Source: Anaerolineaceae bacterium UBA1363 (GTDB lineage Bacteria; Chloroflexota; Anaerolineae; Anaerolineales; Anaerolineaceae). Taken from it: DNA of 57,080 nt. Numbering within the stretch: position 1 is the first letter of the stretch; every line of letters starts with the position of its first letter. The position numbers and the translations under genes were made by a program. The notes under the pieces were generated by a model that made no database searches, was not told the origin of the DNA, and saw only the letters and a program-made list of their open reading frames with translations. Of the stretch, positions 25,762 through 34,019 are shown piece after piece. The stretch spans positions 1 to 57,080 of the forward strand of contig DBRR01000008.1 of assembly GCA_002306055.1 (NCBI GenBank). The letters are read 5' to 3'.

Positions 25762-27024
25762 ATGGCAAAGAAATTATCGCGCGGGGTGGCTGTCGTTGGG
25801 GTAGGGATGAGCAAATTTGGTGTATTCCCTGAAAAGACCTCCCGGGATTTGTTTGTGGAGGCTTTTCAGGAGCTTCGCCAAAGTGTTCAGAAAGGTTTTG
25901 ATCCCAGGGATATCGAAGCCTTTTACATGGGCAACTTCACTTCCGATTGTTTCGAGAACCAGGCTCACCTGGCGCCGATTATGGCAAGCTGGGTAGGGAT
26001 TTCACCAGTGGAAAGTACTCGAATTGAGGATGCCTGTGCCAGTGGCGGCGTGGCTTTGCGCCAGGGCGTGCTGGCAATTGCTTCGGGAGAGGCGGATGTG
26101 GTGCTGGTGGGTGGACTGGAAAAGATGACCGATCTCCCAGGGGCAAAGGTGACGGATGCTCTGGCACTGGCAGCCGACTCGCTGTTTGAGATCCCGGCAG
26201 GTTTCACTTTTCCTGGTTTTTATGCCGCCATGGCAACCGCCTATCTTGACCGGTACCAAGCTGACCCCGACGCGCTCTTGCGTGTAGGCATCAAGAATCA
26301 TGAAAACGGTGGTTTGAATGAGAAGGCTCAGTTCAACCAGTCGATAAAGGATGTAATGATCAGCAAACAGCGCAAAGCTGCGCAGAAAGGTTTGCCAATC
26401 CCTGAGTGGGCAGACGAAATGGCATTCCTCAAGGATCCTAAAGCGAACCCAATGATTGCCTGGCCACTGCGCTTGTTTGATTGCTCTCCGGTCTCAGATG
26501 GGGCAGCGGCAGTGCTATTGGTAAGCGAAGAGATGGCTGCCAAATTCACTGATGAACCGATTTTTGTGGTGGGTTCCGGGCAGGCAAGTGATGGCGCTTT
26601 GGCTGAGAGAGCATCTCTGAGTGAAGTGCCTGCCGCAGCAAAAGCTTCAAAACATGCTTATGAAATGGCGGGTTTAACCCCCGATGACATCGATTTTGCG
26701 GAGGTTCACGACTGCTTTACTATTGCTGAAATCATGGCGATTGAAGATCTGGGCTTTTTCCCTCGTGGAGAAGGCTGGAAGGCAGCTATGAACGGTCAGA
26801 CCGCACGCGATGGCAGCCACCCAATCAATACCAGCGGCGGTCTTAAATCCAAAGGTCATCCCGTAGGCGCCTCAGGAGTAGGGCAGGTGGTGGAAGTTTG
26901 GAAGCAGATGCATGGTCTGGCGGGTGAACGCCAGTTGCGCGGCAACCTAAGGCATGCCCTGACCCACAATGTGGGTGGCACCGGGCAGACCTGTGTGGTG
27001 CACATTTTCGAAAAGAGGAATTAA
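25762..27024 (+). CDS. SCP2-type thiolase
   Basis: A 420-residue thiolase of the SCPx / archaeal acetoacetyl-CoA thiolase type. The acylated Cys92 lies in E-D-A-C-A-S-G-G, the active His366 in S-K-G-H-P-V-G-A-S, and the end has H-N-V-G-G-T-G-Q-T-C. V-H-D-C-F-T (about residue 316) is also typical. The second cysteine of classical thiolases is not at its usual place, as expected for this branch. In archaea such thiolases form a complex with a DUF35 protein, and here a DUF35 gene follows at once. It would cleave 3-oxoacyl-CoA or make acetoacetyl-CoA. Confidence 0.87.
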   Translation: MAKKLSRGVAVVGVGMSKFGVFPEKTSRDLFVEAFQELRQSVQKGFDPRDIEAFYMGNFTSDCFENQAHLAPIMASWVGISPVESTRIEDACASGGVALRQGVLAIASGEADVVLVGGLEKMTDLPGAKVTDALALAADSLFEIPAGFTFPGFYAAMATAYLDRYQADPDALLRVGIKNHENGGLNEKAQFNQSIKDVMISKQRKAAQKGLPIPEWADEMAFLKDPKANPMIAWPLRLFDCSPVSDGAAAVLLVSEEMAAKFTDEPIFVVGSGQASDGALAERASLSEVPAAAKASKHAYEMAGLTPDDIDFAEVHDCFTIAEIMAIEDLGFFPRGEGWKAAMNGQTARDGSHPINTSGGLKSKGHPVGASGVGQVVEVWKQMHGLAGERQLRGNLRHALTHNVGGTGQTCVVHIFEKRN

Positions 27025-27025
27025 G

Positions 27026-27442
27026 ATGACAGACCATGCCTTGCACTCAAAAGCTTTTCACGAGGCTATTGAGGAAGACCTTCTAATCGGTTCCCGCTGC
27101 CTTGTCTGTGGTAACATTTCTGTCCCACAAAGACAAATATGCCCCAACTGCCATTCCGACCAGATGGAACGCATCCAGATGAACGGGATAGGTACGCTGG
27201 CGACATTTACAGTGATTTATGTTCCCCCCACAAGCATGGCAGATGCCGGCTACAATGCCAAAAACCCTTATTGTGTCGGGATCGTAGCGCTGCAGGAAGG
27301 TCCGCGCATCAGCGCACAAATCGTTGGTCTGGATCTCAGCGATCCGGCGACCATAAAAATTGGGATGCCTCTCAAACAGACTTTTGTCGTCCGCGGTGAA
27401 GGCGAATCCGCGAAAAAATTCCTTGCGTTTGAACCCGCATAG
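27026..27442 (+). CDS. Zn-ribbon/OB-fold DUF35 protein, thiolase partner
   Basis: A 138-residue protein of the DUF35 family. An N-terminal helix is followed by a zinc ribbon with Cys25, Cys28, Cys39 and Cys42, and then an OB fold with the usual V-G-I-V-A-L-Q-E-G-P-R-I strand. In archaea this family bridges acetoacetyl-CoA thiolase and HMG-CoA synthase and shares their CoA site. An in-frame GTG lies farther upstream inside the thiolase gene; ATG 27026, one base after the thiolase stop and with AGAGGA just before, is clearly better. It probably channels intermediates for the thiolase and perhaps the KAS III-like protein. Confidence 0.87.
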   Translation: MTDHALHSKAFHEAIEEDLLIGSRCLVCGNISVPQRQICPNCHSDQMERIQMNGIGTLATFTVIYVPPTSMADAGYNAKNPYCVGIVALQEGPRISAQIVGLDLSDPATIKIGMPLKQTFVVRGEGESAKKFLAFEPA

Positions 27443-27453
27443 GAGATCGTAAA

Positions 27454-28257
27454 ATGCCCAGGATCACCATCAACGACATCAATCTCTATTATGAACTTCA
27501 CGGACCCGAAGATGGGGAAGTGATCGTGCTCTCCAACGGGATCATGATGAGCACTGCCAGCTGGTATTTCCAGACTCAGGCGCTTTCAAAACACTTCCGC
27601 GTTTTATTATATGATTGTAGGGGGATGTGGCAGTCAGATCATCCCGAAGGTCCCTACTCGATGGAATTGCATGCCGATGATCTGGCAGCCTTGCTGGACG
27701 CGCTCGGAATTGAAAAGGCCCACATTGCCGGTATTTCGTACGGTTCAGAAGTGAGCCTGGTTTTCGCCTTACGCTATCCTGAGAAGACGAAGAGCTTGAT
27801 GGTGATCGATGGCGTGTCTGAGGTGCCGCTGTTGCTGAAACTGCAATCCTACCCATGGAAGCTCGCAGGCGAGCGCAACGACGCCGATCTGCTCTTTCAT
27901 ACGTCAGTTTTCCTGAATTTTGGAGAAGAGTATCTCAAGAAGAATGAGGCTCTCTTGCCTGCAGCGCACGATAATTTTGCTAAACTGAATCTGACATCTT
28001 TTGTAAAACTGATGGATGCCTTTACTTCGTACAATATCACAGATCAGTTGAGCCAGATAACCAGCCCAACTTTGATCGTGGTAGGGGAGGAAGACCAGAT
28101 CAAAGGTCCCAAACTGGCTGAAATGATGGTGGCGCGCATCCCTCAGGCTGAGTATGTGGTTGTCCCCGGTGCAGGGCATGCGCTCTGCCTGGATAAACCC
28201 GAACCACTCAACACGCTGCTCCTGGGCTTTGTGTTGAAACACAGTGGGCGGGAGTAA
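27454..28257 (+). CDS. Alpha/beta hydrolase (enol-lactonase-like)
   Basis: A 267-residue alpha/beta hydrolase similar to 3-oxoadipate enol-lactonase-like proteins. The nucleophile elbow is G-I-S-Y-G-S with Ser95; the acid is in G-E-E-D-Q-I-K and the histidine in G-A-G-H-A-L-C. AGGAG precedes the ATG and the gap to the DUF35 gene is 11 nt. It may act as a lactonase, esterase or thioesterase on the pathway substrate. It is the last enzyme before the importer genes. Confidence 0.83.
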   Translation: MPRITINDINLYYELHGPEDGEVIVLSNGIMMSTASWYFQTQALSKHFRVLLYDCRGMWQSDHPEGPYSMELHADDLAALLDALGIEKAHIAGISYGSEVSLVFALRYPEKTKSLMVIDGVSEVPLLLKLQSYPWKLAGERNDADLLFHTSVFLNFGEEYLKKNEALLPAAHDNFAKLNLTSFVKLMDAFTSYNITDQLSQITSPTLIVVGEEDQIKGPKLAEMMVARIPQAEYVVVPGAGHALCLDKPEPLNTLLLGFVLKHSGRE

Positions 28258-28264
28258 CTTAATT

Positions 28265-28290
28265 AAGAAAGTCTGCGACAAGAAAGTCGC
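28265..28290 (+). promoter_or_regulatory. Repeat and small dyad upstream of the importer lipoprotein gene
   Basis: AAGAAAGTC occurs twice with a 15-nt period (28265-28273 and 28280-28288), and GCGAC / GTCGC forms a 5-bp dyad (28275-28279, 28286-28290). It could mark an internal regulatory point between the enzyme genes and the transporter genes; evidence is weak. Confidence 0.25.
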
Positions 28291-28326
28291 TGGCAATCAT
28301 TAAACGACTAATTACAAGGAGAAAAA

Positions 28327-29748
28327 ATGAAAAAGTCGATGTTTTTTGTTGTAGCCATGCTGCTCGTAGCGAGTATGGTCCTGGGCGCCTGCGCCCAACC
28401 CACCGAAACTCCGATCGTCACCGAACCCCCAGTGGCAACTGAAGAACCAGTGGCAACTGAAGAACCAGTGGCAACCGAAGAACCAGTGGCAACCGAAGAA
28501 CCAGTTGTTACAGAAGAACCTGCTGCAGGTCTAACTTGTGCAGAACCCATCAAAGTGGGTTTGATCACTGACATCACCGGTCCTCTGGCTATTTACGGTG
28601 TCATGATGCAGCGTTCGTTTATGCTCGGCATGGAATACGCAACCGGTTCTGAAGGATCTGCTGGTCCTGTGTTTGATTTTACTAAAACCCAGGAAAACAC
28701 CTTCAAGATTGACAACTGCGAAATCCAGGTTTTTGTGCGTGATGACGCTGGTTTACCTGAGAACACAACCACTGTTGCCAATGAACTGATTGACATCCAG
28801 AAAGTTGATTTCCTGGTTGGCACTGCTTCTTCTGGCAGCACCGCTGTTCTGCAAGGTATTGCCCTCGCCAATGAAGTTCCACTGATTGTTGCGCCTGCTG
28901 CAGCCAATGACATTACCGGTAAGGACTTCAATGTGTTCACCTTCCGCACCTCTCGCAACAACTACCAGGATGCCATTAACGAGTGCAAAGCCCTAACAGC
29001 CCAATACTCCTCCTTCATCCAGATTGCTGCTGACTACGCCTTCGGGCACGGCTCTGCTGAAGCTTTCCGCGACGCCTGCACCCTGGAGGGTGGCACATTC
29101 GTTGCTGATGATATTTTCGCTCCCGCCACCACAACCGATTTCACTCCTTACATGGAGCAGATCGCTGCCTCTGGCGCGGAAGCCTACATCGTCACCTGGG
29201 CTGGCTCGGGCTTCATCTCCCTCGTCCAGGCTGCCAAGGACCAGGGCGTCACTGAGACCATGGCACTTGGCACTACTTTCATTGATAATGCCTTGACCCC
29301 AGTCTTCTACGCCGATGCCATCGGCACCACTGCTGGCATCGTCTACCACTGGTCTGCTCCTAAGAACCCCGCCAATGATTTCCTCGTGGCTGAAGCCAGC
29401 AGTCGCTACGGCGTCTATCCTGATCTCTTCGACGCTGATGGTATGAATGCTGCCATCATGATCATCGAGACCCTCAAAAAGACCAACGGCGATGTTACCC
29501 CCGCGACTTTGGTCGCTGCCATGGAAGGTCTTGAGTTCGAAGGCCCCAAGGGCACTATCTATATCCGCCCCGAAGACCATGTTGCCATCCAGGATATGTA
29601 CATTCTCAAGCTGGAAAATGTCACTGATCCCACTGGCAATTACTACTCTTATGTCGACACCACCCGCCCAGAGCCTCCCTGCTTGCTTCCGGAAGCTCTC
29701 CAGGACCGCTGTGGTGATCTGCCCATCGGCAGTTTGTCCGGCAACTAA
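28327..29748 (+). CDS. Branched-chain amino-acid-type ABC substrate-binding lipoprotein
   Basis: A 473-residue LivK-like lipoprotein (Peripla_BP_6 family). The lipobox is L-G-A-C with Cys22. A low-complexity tether follows, made of a repeated P-V-A-T-E-E unit, then the two-lobed binding domain with G-L-I-T-D-I-T-G-P and S-G-S-T-A-V-L-Q. Family members bind amino acids but also aromatic acids, short carboxylates and amides, so the ligand may be the acid used by the upstream enzymes (inference from position). AAGGAG precedes the ATG. Confidence 0.88.
   Translation: MKKSMFFVVAMLLVASMVLGACAQPTETPIVTEPPVATEEPVATEEPVATEEPVATEEPVVTEEPAAGLTCAEPIKVGLITDITGPLAIYGVMMQRSFMLGMEYATGSEGSAGPVFDFTKTQENTFKIDNCEIQVFVRDDAGLPENTTTVANELIDIQKVDFLVGTASSGSTAVLQGIALANEVPLIVAPAAANDITGKDFNVFTFRTSRNNYQDAINECKALTAQYSSFIQIAADYAFGHGSAEAFRDACTLEGGTFVADDIFAPATTTDFTPYMEQIAASGAEAYIVTWAGSGFISLVQAAKDQGVTETMALGTTFIDNALTPVFYADAIGTTAGIVYHWSAPKNPANDFLVAEASSRYGVYPDLFDADGMNAAIMIIETLKKTNGDVTPATLVAAMEGLEFEGPKGTIYIRPEDHVAIQDMYILKLENVTDPTGNYYSYVDTTRPEPPCLLPEALQDRCGDLPIGSLSGN
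28423..28527 (+). repeat. In-frame 18-bp tandem repeat in the lipoprotein tether
   Basis: About six consecutive 18-bp units, consensus GAAGAACCAGTGGCAACT, encode the P-V-A-T-E-E linker. Three central units are nearly identical; the outer ones have diverged. Repeat number is likely to vary between strains, changing tether length without breaking the frame. Confidence 0.85.
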
Positions 29749-29760
29749 TCGTTCTATTGT

Positions 29761-29795
29761 GTGTCCCTGGAGGCTTTGCGGGCTTCCAGGGACAC
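29761..29795 (+). other. Intercistronic hairpin after the LivK-like gene
   Basis: Perfect 11-bp inverted repeat GTGTCCCTGGA / TCCAGGGACAC with a 13-nt loop between the lipoprotein gene and the first ATPase gene. No T-tract. It matches in position the hairpins at 2536 and 14906. Confidence 0.65.
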
Positions 29796-29842
29796 TGGAA
29801 AACCTCTATTTCATCCGCAAATCAAAAAAGAATTGAGAAGTT

Positions 29843-30616
29843 ATGACGGTACGAGAGACTATCATTGAAACGCAGAATTTGACCAAGTATTTTGGTGCAC
29901 TGGCAGCGGTGGACGACGTCAGCCTCAAGATCGAGGCTGGCACACTGCATGCCATTATTGGTCCCAATGGTGCTGGGAAGACCACCTTCTTTAACATGTT
30001 GAGCGGCAATCTAAAGCCAACCAGTGGCAAGGTGTTCTACAAAGGCATGGACCTGACGGGCAAGCCAATTCACCGCATGATTCACCTTGGGATAGGGCGG
30101 TCTTTTCAGATCACCAACATTTTCCCTAATCTGACTGTGCACGAAAACATTCGCTTGGCTTCACAAGCAATGGAAGATAATAATTTCCACTTCCTGATGG
30201 ACACCGCAAAAATGGTCCGCTGCGAAGAACGTACTGCCGAAGTTATTGAAAGAGTTGGTTTGAAAAGCCAATCTTTGCTGCCTGCCAGGGCGCTTTCGCA
30301 TGGAGATCAGCGTAAGCTGGAACTCGGTATGATCCTCGCGCCTGATCCGGAGGTGTTACTCCTGGATGAGCCCACGGCAGGCATGGCAACCGACCAGGTG
30401 CCGGAATTGATCACACTGATCCAGGAAGTCCAGCGATCCGGGACAAAGACCGTGGTCCTGGTTGAACATAACATGAACGTAGTGATGAGTGTATCCGACA
30501 AGATCACTGTCATGCATCAGGGCAAAGTGCTCGCGGAAGGCACCCCCGCTGAAATTGCGGCAAATCATGAAGTGCAAACTGCATACCTGGGAGGGCTCTA
30601 TGACCTTAAGGTATAG
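29843..30616 (+). CDS. Branched-chain amino-acid-type ABC ATPase (LivG-like)
   Basis: A 257-residue ABC ATPase. Walker A is G-P-N-G-A-G-K-T at residues 40-47, the signature is L-S-H-G-D-Q-R-K in place of the usual L-S-Y-G or L-A-Y-G, and Walker B is L-L-L-D-E-P-T-A-G-M. The LivG-specific G-I-G-R-S-F-Q-I-T-N-I-F segment is present. It pairs with the LivF-like subunit encoded next. The start is ATG with a weak GAGAAG upstream. Confidence 0.9.
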   Translation: MTVRETIIETQNLTKYFGALAAVDDVSLKIEAGTLHAIIGPNGAGKTTFFNMLSGNLKPTSGKVFYKGMDLTGKPIHRMIHLGIGRSFQITNIFPNLTVHENIRLASQAMEDNNFHFLMDTAKMVRCEERTAEVIERVGLKSQSLLPARALSHGDQRKLELGMILAPDPEVLLLDEPTAGMATDQVPELITLIQEVQRSGTKTVVLVEHNMNVVMSVSDKITVMHQGKVLAEGTPAEIAANHEVQTAYLGGLYDLKV

Positions 30617-30666
30617 AAATGTTCCCTTTCAGCATTTCATTAGAAATCAATGGGGATGGAGATAAT

Positions 30667-31371
30667 ATGAGCAATATCCTCGAGGTAAAGAATATCCATT
30701 CCTTTATCAATCAATTTCACATCCTGCAAGACGTCGATTTTGTGGTTCCAAAAGGCTCCATCACAGCGCTGCTGGGTCGCAACGGTGCAGGTAAGACAAC
30801 CACTCTGAAATCCATTCTTGGACTAGCATCTGTGCGTGAAGGAAAGGTGATTTTTGAGGGCAGGGAAGTTCAGGGCATGCCGCCTTTTGAGATTGCGGCG
30901 CTTGGCATTGGCTTCGTCCCTGAGCATCGCGCGATCTTTCGGGATTTATCCGTTGAGGAGAACCTCAAAATTGCCGAGAGAAACAAGGGCGATCTGGATA
31001 GAAAGCGCACATTTATTTTTGACCTTTTCCCTGATCTGAAGAAATTTCTCAATCTGAGAGGTACCGAGCTTTCGGGGGGTCAGCAACAAATGCTGGCGAT
31101 TGCCAGGGCATTGGTGGCAGATAACAGTCTGCTCCTCATCGACGAGCCCAGTGAAGGGTTGGCTCCAGTGATCATTGAACATATGATTGACGCTATTCGC
31201 CAGTTATCGGAGCAGAGCACGGTGGTATTGGTGGAACAGAATTTCCTTGTGGCGAGTAAATTGGCTAAGTACTTCGTGATCATCGAAGAAGGAAAATCCG
31301 TTGCATCCGGGTTGATGAAAGACCTGGAAGCGGACAAAGCCATGATACATCGTTACCTTGGGGCTGCGTAG
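30667..31371 (+). CDS. Branched-chain amino-acid-type ABC ATPase (LivF-like)
   Basis: A 234-residue ABC ATPase. Walker A is G-R-N-G-A-G-K-T at 37-44, the signature is L-S-G-G-Q-Q-Q-M and Walker B is L-L-I-D-E-P-S-E-G-L-A-P, the LivF-type form. An upstream in-frame ATG at 30619 is rejected because GGAG at 30657-30660 fits ATG 30667 and LivF proteins begin just before the first strand. The stop is 8 nt before the permease gene. Confidence 0.9.
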   Translation: MSNILEVKNIHSFINQFHILQDVDFVVPKGSITALLGRNGAGKTTTLKSILGLASVREGKVIFEGREVQGMPPFEIAALGIGFVPEHRAIFRDLSVEENLKIAERNKGDLDRKRTFIFDLFPDLKKFLNLRGTELSGGQQQMLAIARALVADNSLLLIDEPSEGLAPVIIEHMIDAIRQLSEQSTVVLVEQNFLVASKLAKYFVIIEEGKSVASGLMKDLEADKAMIHRYLGAA

Positions 31372-31379
31372 GTCTAACT

Positions 31380-32927
31380 ATGAAAACGAATTTACGAAAA
31401 AACTCCAAAGCAATCATCATCCTGGTCATTATTGCAGCCTTCCTGTTCGTGGCAGCCCGCGGTATGTCTGGCAGGGACGTGCTCATCACTGTGCTGCGCG
31501 GTTTCTCTACTGGCTCAGTCACTTTTTTGGTAGCAGCTGGCTTCTCGTTGATTTTTGGTCTGCTGGATGTGCTCAATCTTGCCCAAGGTACCCTGTACAT
31601 GATCGGCGCCTACGTGGGATGGACTGTGTACGTCCGACCTGACACGTTTATTGATGTCCTGACCCCGGTTCTCCTGATCCTCGCTGGTTTTTCTTTATCG
31701 GCTCTCTGGGGACGCCTGGCAAGTCGTATTCAGCTGGCGCCCAAGGCCAGGAAAATAATCTCCTGGCTCTTGATCCTGGCGGGCTTTGGGCTGCTGGCAT
31801 TGGTTCTGACTCGCTACCCAATTGCAATTTGGAACCTGAACAATTATTCCGAGAGCCCGATCACGTACTCTTACATGGCTGATCAGGGTTTACGGATCAT
31901 CCCAGCCGAAGTTACGTTTGAAAAAATTTCCCCATTCCTGGCACTTGCAGGTCTTTTGGTGAGCAGCGCGATTTCGGCATTTGGCATTGCTCTGCTTAAC
32001 CGGGATGAGAGCAGATCACAAACGATCAACTGGCGTAAGTTTTTGGTCCCTGCCCTTCTGTTGCTTGGCGGCATCCTCGCTGTGGTGTTTAATGCACAGA
32101 TTACGAGCTGGATGTATGCCATGAGTACCAACTGGCTTTTCGTGATTGCCATCTTGATTGCAATTCTGAGCGGAGTAGGCTTGGGCGCTCTGATGGAGAC
32201 CACCCTGATCCGTCCGCTGTATAACCGCCCTATTTACCAACTTATGCTTACCCTTGGCCTCGGGACGATCGGTCTGCAAATTGTGCAGGCTGTGTGGGGC
32301 AGACCTGAATTCGTCTGGCCAAAACCTGAGTTTTTCACAGGTACCGGCGGAGCCTGCCCTGCCACCAATCTGGCAGATTTGCTTGAATACAATTGCTCTA
32401 CCGTTTTCCTGTTAGGCGGTCGGGTGAGAGTGTATGATGAAATTTTCATTCCGATTGTCGGCATCATCGTGCTGATTGTGGTTTGGATCCTGCTCAAACG
32501 CTCACGCATCGGGATGATCATCCGCGCTGGGGTGCAGGACCGACAGATGGTGGAAGCACTTGGTATCAATGTGAGGCGGGTATTCACCCTGGTGTTTGCG
32601 TTGGGTGTTGGTCTGGCCACTTTTGGCGGCGCCCTGGCGGCACCATCCACTGGATTAACCCCTGTGATGGGGGAGAGATTGCTGCTGAGCGCTCTGATTG
32701 CCCTGGCGATTGGCGGTCTGACGAGTTTCCCGGGAGCAGCTTTAGGTTCGCTGCTGGTGGGTCTGATTCAACAATTTATGATCAAATACGGTCAAATTGG
32801 CATTCCCCTGCCCTTTACGGATGCCGTGTTTAAACCTTCCCCGCCTCTGGTGCCCGCATCCACGGTATTGCTGATGGTAATTGTTCTGCTGATTCTGCCG
32901 GGTGGCTTGTTGGGAAGCAAGGAATAG
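31380..32927 (+). CDS. LivH-like permease with a large central membrane insertion
   Basis: A 515-residue permease, far longer than the usual 290-310. The N-terminal part (F-G-L-L-D-V-L-N-L-A-Q-G, residues about 60-71) and the C-terminal part (E-T-T-L-I-R-P-L-Y-N-R-P, then G-V-Q-D-R-Q-M-V-E-A-L-G-I-N with its coupling helix) are canonical LivH. Between about residues 85 and 245 there is an extra block of some 160 residues with four more hydrophobic segments and one long extracytoplasmic loop. The reading frame is unbroken, so it is not an assembly artefact of two genes. It follows LivF by 8 nt and precedes LivM by 2 nt. Confidence 0.87.
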   Translation: MKTNLRKNSKAIIILVIIAAFLFVAARGMSGRDVLITVLRGFSTGSVTFLVAAGFSLIFGLLDVLNLAQGTLYMIGAYVGWTVYVRPDTFIDVLTPVLLILAGFSLSALWGRLASRIQLAPKARKIISWLLILAGFGLLALVLTRYPIAIWNLNNYSESPITYSYMADQGLRIIPAEVTFEKISPFLALAGLLVSSAISAFGIALLNRDESRSQTINWRKFLVPALLLLGGILAVVFNAQITSWMYAMSTNWLFVIAILIAILSGVGLGALMETTLIRPLYNRPIYQLMLTLGLGTIGLQIVQAVWGRPEFVWPKPEFFTGTGGACPATNLADLLEYNCSTVFLLGGRVRVYDEIFIPIVGIIVLIVVWILLKRSRIGMIIRAGVQDRQMVEALGINVRRVFTLVFALGVGLATFGGALAAPSTGLTPVMGERLLLSALIALAIGGLTSFPGAALGSLLVGLIQQFMIKYGQIGIPLPFTDAVFKPSPPLVPASTVLLMVIVLLILPGGLLGSKE

Positions 32928-32929
32928 AT

Positions 32930-33979
32930 ATGAAAAATAACTCTAGTTTTCTCACAAAAAACCGCGGCATCCTGATATTTTTCGCAGTAATGCTGCTTGC
33001 GCCATTCTTGATTGGTTTGTTTGAAGGCTCAACTCCGCTTATGATCTGGGGTAACCAGGGCAGTTTGTCCAAATTCATCGAAGGTCTTGGGATCGAGATC
33101 TTCATCCTCGCACTCTTTGCGCTTAGTTTTGACCTCTTGTTTGGCATTACCGGTTTGTTATCTTTTGGTCATGCCATGTTCTTTGCGGTGGCAGCCTATC
33201 TGACTGGTATTGCCCTCAAAACACTGGCAATGCCATTCTGGGGTGTTGTTCTCCTGGTTTTGCTGGCGGCGATTGTGCAGGCACTGCTTTTCAGCCTGGT
33301 TTTGCCGCGGGTAAAAGGCATTACCTTCACACTGGTAAGTCTGGGATTGGCGTCGGTTTTCCATATCATCGTCATGTCCAGCGATATGATCAACCTGACA
33401 GGCGCGGATGTGGGCTTGCAGGGCGTACCTGTTCCGGCATTTATCAGCCCAGTGACCGAACGGCTTCGTTTCTATGTCATCGCGCTAACATTGTTGGTTG
33501 TAACATATCTCTTTTACCGTCGATTTGTCGCCTCTCCGACTGGCAGAGTTTGCGTTGCCATTCGCGAGAATGAGGATCGTGCGAAGATGCTCGGCTACAA
33601 CACCACCATCTTCAAGGTTGTGGTAATGATCATTTCTTCGCTTACTGCTGCGACCGCGGGAATGTTGCACGCGTTATACCAACCAAGCATCAGCCCATCC
33701 ATAGCAGATTTGGGGTTTACTGTGACCGGTTTGCTGATTGTGCTGATTGGCGGTGTCGGGACGCTCAGCGGCGCGATTGTTGGCGCGTTTGCGTTTCGGT
33801 TGCTGGATTTCACCCTCAGGCGGTTTATGGGGGAATCGGCGAGCTTCATCACCGGCGCTATCTACGTCATCTTCGTCCTTTTCGTTCCTTATGGGATTGT
33901 CGGGACGATGCGCATGCGGCAGTTGCGTACAAAACCAGGCTGGCAGCGCCTTTTGGGGATGGTGAAGCCAAAGAATTAA
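32930..33979 (+). CDS. Branched-chain amino-acid-type ABC permease (LivM-like)
   Basis: A 349-residue permease with the normal LivM length. It has the family segment F-D-L-L-F-G-I-T-G-L-L-S-F-G-H near residue 66, the R-E-N-E-D-R-A-K-M-L-G-Y-N coupling helix near residue 213 and a G-G-V-G-T-L-S-G turn near residue 278. It starts 2 nt after the LivH-like gene and closes the long operon, which ends in a good terminator. Confidence 0.9.
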   Translation: MKNNSSFLTKNRGILIFFAVMLLAPFLIGLFEGSTPLMIWGNQGSLSKFIEGLGIEIFILALFALSFDLLFGITGLLSFGHAMFFAVAAYLTGIALKTLAMPFWGVVLLVLLAAIVQALLFSLVLPRVKGITFTLVSLGLASVFHIIVMSSDMINLTGADVGLQGVPVPAFISPVTERLRFYVIALTLLVVTYLFYRRFVASPTGRVCVAIRENEDRAKMLGYNTTIFKVVVMIISSLTAATAGMLHALYQPSISPSIADLGFTVTGLLIVLIGGVGTLSGAIVGAFAFRLLDFTLRRFMGESASFITGAIYVIFVLFVPYGIVGTMRMRQLRTKPGWQRLLGMVKPKN

Positions 33980-33994
33980 GCGTGAATAAAGTAC

Positions 33995-34019
33995 AGCCCG
34001 GATAAACCCGGGCTTTTTC
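33995..34019 (+). terminator. Terminator of the acyl-CoA / importer operon
   Basis: Stem AGCCCGG / CCGGGCT (33995-34001, 34008-34014) with a 6-nt loop followed by five T residues. It ends exactly where a convergent minus-strand gene stops. Confidence 0.8.

Noticed and set aside
28308..28577. Minus-strand frame with repeated G-S-S-V-A-T
   Set aside because: It is the complement of the P-V-A-T-E-E coding repeat of the lipoprotein and not a gene.
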